A DNA stretch of 64,000 nucleotides from DATAEE01 sp036258175 (lineage in GTDB: Bacteria; Acidobacteriota; Vicinamibacteria; Vicinamibacterales; 2-12-FULL-66-21). Positions 62,222-64,000 of the stretch are shown here, one piece after another. Positions within the stretch are counted from its first letter, which is position 1, and the number at the start of each line of letters is the position of its first letter. Both the position numbers and the translations under genes were made by a program. The notes below the pieces were generated by a model. The model was given only the letters and a program-made list of their open reading frames with translations, was not told where the DNA came from and ran no database searches. Location: contig DATAEE010000006.1 of the NCBI GenBank assembly GCA_036258175.1, forward strand, positions 1 through 64,000, given 5' to 3'.

Positions 62222-62641
62222 CTAACGCTTCAAGGCTGCTCGGATCTGCTGCAGGAGCGCATCGAGGTCGATGGGCTTCTCCACTACGGTGACGCCGGAG
62301 AGGCGGTTCGATGGAAAGGCGGTGCACAGGATGACAGGCGCGCCGGCGAGGGTACCTTCGGAGCGCGCTTCCGCCAGGAACTCCAGTCCGTCTTTCCTCG
62401 GCAGGCAATAGTCGGTGAGGATCAAATCGTGGCGCCCGCGATGCAGAGCCTGGAGCGCCTGGTCGGCGTTCGCCGTGGCGCTGACCTCGTAGCCAGCGCG
62501 CTTCAACACCAGCGTCAGCAGAAGCCTGACATCGTCGTCATCCTCGACGAGGAGGATGCGCACCGGGCGCCGGCTGCCCTCGGCCCGACGTTCGGGACTC
62601 TCCCGGAAAGCTGTGTGCGGGTGGGTCGTCGTCACAGCCAT
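62222..62641 (-). CDS. Receiver-only response regulator
   Basis: A 139-aa protein, convergent to the cytochrome gene by 13 bases. After a ~25-residue tail, VRILLVEDDDDVRLLLTLVL carries the acidic pair, LILTDYCLPRKDGLEFL the phospho-Asp, and VTVVEKPIDLDALLQQI the Lys. There is no output domain. GAGGATGCAATG at the start provides a Shine-Dalgarno. It is probably a single-domain signalling or phosphorelay protein; the partner kinase is unknown. Confidence 0.9.
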   Translation of the reverse strand: MAVTTTHPHTAFRESPERRAEGSRRPVRILLVEDDDDVRLLLTLVLKRAGYEVSATANADQALQALHRGRHDLILTDYCLPRKDGLEFLAEARSEGTLAGAPVILCTAFPSNRLSGVTVVEKPIDLDALLQQIRAALKR

Positions 62642-62743
62642 TGCATCCTCGGCCGGCGCCTTCCCCCCGGCCTCGCTCCTTGAAACTGCAAGATAGCTGC
62701 CCGTGGAGCTCTGCTAAACCCTGAAAATGCACGAAGTTTCCGG

Positions 62744-63484
62744 CTATCGAACGTGGCGGCCGCCGTCGACCCGAACCGTTTCGCCGGTGATGAAGTCCGA
62801 GTCGATGATCGCGACGACGGCTTTCGCGATCTCAGCCGGGCCGCCCCAGCGCCCGAGTGGCGTTGATTCAGCGACCGCTTTGAGCTCGGCGTCACCAGTG
62901 TCATCTGGGGCCAGGATCGGACCGGGCGCGATGGCGTTGACGAGAATTCCGTCCGCCGCAACCTCCAGCGCGAGCGCCTCCGCGAGCGCCATGACGCCGC
63001 TCTTCGCGACATAGTACGGAAGGTAGCCGGGATAACGTGGGCGGCCGCTTACCGCGAGCCAGTCCGAGAAAAGAATGATGCGCCCCCCGCCCACGGCGCG
63101 CATGTGCGGGATCGCCGCGCGCGCACACAGGAACCCAGACCGAAGGTCCACGGCGAGGTTTCGATCGAACTCGTCGACCGTCAGCTTGTCGAAGGGCACC
63201 GCGATGTAGATCGACGCCATGTGCACAAGCACATCGAGGCGGCCGAAGGCTTTCGCGGCGTGATCGACGGCGCGCATACAGGCGGAGGCGTCGGTCAGAT
63301 CCGCCTTGACGATCGACGCGCGACGTCCCGCAGCCGTGATCTCCTCCGCGGATCGTTCGGCTTCCTCCTTGGATCGGTTGTAGGCGAGTGCGACGTCGCA
63401 GCCGCGTTGGGCGAGCGCGCGCGCCACGGCGGCGCCGATCCGTTTGCCGCCGGCGATCAGCGCTGCGCGGTTTTCGAGATTCAA
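62744..63484 (-). CDS. Short-chain dehydrogenase/reductase (pteridine reductase-like)
   Basis: About 246 aa from a TTG at 63484 whose TTGA overlaps the upstream stop, implying translational coupling. The NAD(P) loop is AALIAGGKRIGAAVARALAQ, of the pteridine-reductase-like GGKRIG type. DVLVHMASIYIAVPFDKLTV follows. The catalytic Tyr/Lys pair is YPGYLPYYVAKSGVMALAEA; NAIAPGPILAPDDTGDAELK and ITGETVRVDGGRHVR complete the fold. It reduces a carbonyl or pteridine substrate, not identifiable further. The longer frame upstream is shadow of the neighbouring gene. Confidence 0.9.
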   Translation of the reverse strand: MNLENRAALIAGGKRIGAAVARALAQRGCDVALAYNRSKEEAERSAEEITAAGRRASIVKADLTDASACMRAVDHAAKAFGRLDVLVHMASIYIAVPFDKLTVDEFDRNLAVDLRSGFLCARAAIPHMRAVGGGRIILFSDWLAVSGRPRYPGYLPYYVAKSGVMALAEALALEVAADGILVNAIAPGPILAPDDTGDAELKAVAESTPLGRWGGPAEIAKAVVAIIDSDFITGETVRVDGGRHVR

Positions 63485-64000
63485 GCTTCGATCTTGCCGA
63501 CGAGGATGAGCCCGAAGCGCAGAGGAGTTCCCGACGCAGTCGGCACCTCGAAGACGACCGCTTCGTGCCCCGCGTCGTTCGTACGCCCGCTGAGCGGCGC
63601 GGCATCCGTCAGTGCCGGTGGATCGAGGCTCCACACCGCGGGATGCGAACCGCCGATCGTCTGCTTCGACAGATCGACGGTGCCTTCGTGACCCGTCGGC
63701 TTCACGTCGGTGTCGACCGCGGCGGGGCTGAGCAGGAGAAACTCACGGAACGGCGAGACGCCGAGATGATCGCCGTTGGCCGGCTGGATTCCGTATCGCA
63801 GCGTGTAGACGCCCGGCTTGATTACCCGCCCGCGGATGTCTTTGTAAACGGCCGACACGCGGACGGCGCCGACGAGCGTGCCCTCCTCCATGTGCTGCCA
63901 GGAAGGCGCGCCGGTGCCCTGCTGCGGGAGCGACTTGACCCACCAGAAGTCGAGGGCAGCGCCCGGCACGGTCACGCGCGCGCCGGATTCCGCGATGAGG
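63481..64000 (-). CDS. Exported or periplasmic protein, 5' end outside window
   Basis: The frame is open to the window edge, so the GTG at 63975 inside it is not a credible start. The visible ~172 residues include VTVPGAALDFWWVKSLPQQG, VYKDIRGRVIKPGVYTLRYG, GDHLGVSPFREFLLLSPA and the final FEVPTASGTPLRFGLILVGK. The regular beta-rich pattern suggests an extracytoplasmic Ig-like or jelly-roll domain; no family is recognised. Its TGA overlaps the TTG start of the SDR gene. It is probably the first gene of a two-gene operon. Confidence 0.7.
   Translation of the reverse strand, partial: LIAESGARVTVPGAALDFWWVKSLPQQGTGAPSWQHMEEGTLVGAVRVSAVYKDIRGRVIKPGVYTLRYGIQPANGDHLGVSPFREFLLLSPAAVDTDVKPTGHEGTVDLSKQTIGGSHPAVWSLDPPALTDAAPLSGRTNDAGHEAVVFEVPTASGTPLRFGLILVGKIEA

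Overview
The window is a GC-rich (roughly two-thirds G+C) bacterial chromosome segment, densely packed with about 51 protein-coding genes. No rRNA or tRNA gene, CRISPR array, insertion sequence or prophage was seen. The gene families point to Acidobacteriota, plausibly a Vicinamibacteria-like lineage: an orphan duplicated MacB/FtsX permease of the acidobacterial 'ADOP' type (39935-42382), the typical N-terminal leader of an acidobacterial Ser/Thr kinase (36430-36684), a TonB-dependent-receptor-like barrel with a carboxypeptidase-regulatory N-domain (32116-34728), and many secreted peptidases. This placement is inferred from family composition, not from a marker gene.

Layout. 1-6350: end of an RND/ABC adaptor, then B12-dependent methionine synthase (metH) directly downstream of an ArsR-type regulator fused to a methyltransferase, and a small iron-permease-like protein. 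6400-10800: sugar-type oxidoreductase, alpha/beta hydrolase, a translationally coupled pair of zinc-ribbon membrane proteins (one an M50 site-2 protease), and an NTF2-like protein. 10800-22300: proteolysis and folding block (oligoendopeptidase F, cyclophilin, DPP-IV-like S9 peptidase, tricorn-like S41 protease) plus a DUF349/HEAT protein. 22460-28620: glycogen debranching enzyme and GT4 glycosyltransferase, amidohydrolase, aspartate/glutamate racemase family protein, a methyltransferase remnant, inorganic pyrophosphatase. 28600-34780: a two-component system divergent from a secreted protein and an outer-membrane receptor; triple 11-bp direct repeats flank the latter two genes. 34820-44800: mostly poorly characterised genes, a cyclase, a truncated kinase, MFS and ADOP permeases, and an amine oxidase. 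44800-53400: FAD oxidase, winged-helix/TPR regulator, an 1117-residue pseudokinase/proline-rich/PEGA membrane protein, and a secreted HEAT-cyclophilin fusion. 53400-64000: DPP-III lipoprotein, beta-CASP nuclease, D-cysteine-desulfhydrase-like PLP enzyme, MTHFR-like protein, nitroreductase, aminotransferase, di-heme cytochrome, receiver-only regulator, SDR, and the 3' part of an unknown gene.

Two window-wide patterns stand out. First, at least eleven genes have a TANNNT -10-like hexamer only 6-9 bases before the start codon, which suggests widespread leaderless transcription; two very tight divergent gene pairs (16-25 bases apart) appear to share one overlapping -10 element. Second, many short intergenic spaces hold degenerate tandem repeats of 7, 9, 10 or 14 bases or inverted palindromes, and two such arrays lie inside metH. 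Translation (one Shine-Dalgarno), stop codons and convergent gene ends appear to use these repeats.

All assignments come from reading translated motifs by eye. No database or structure search was run.
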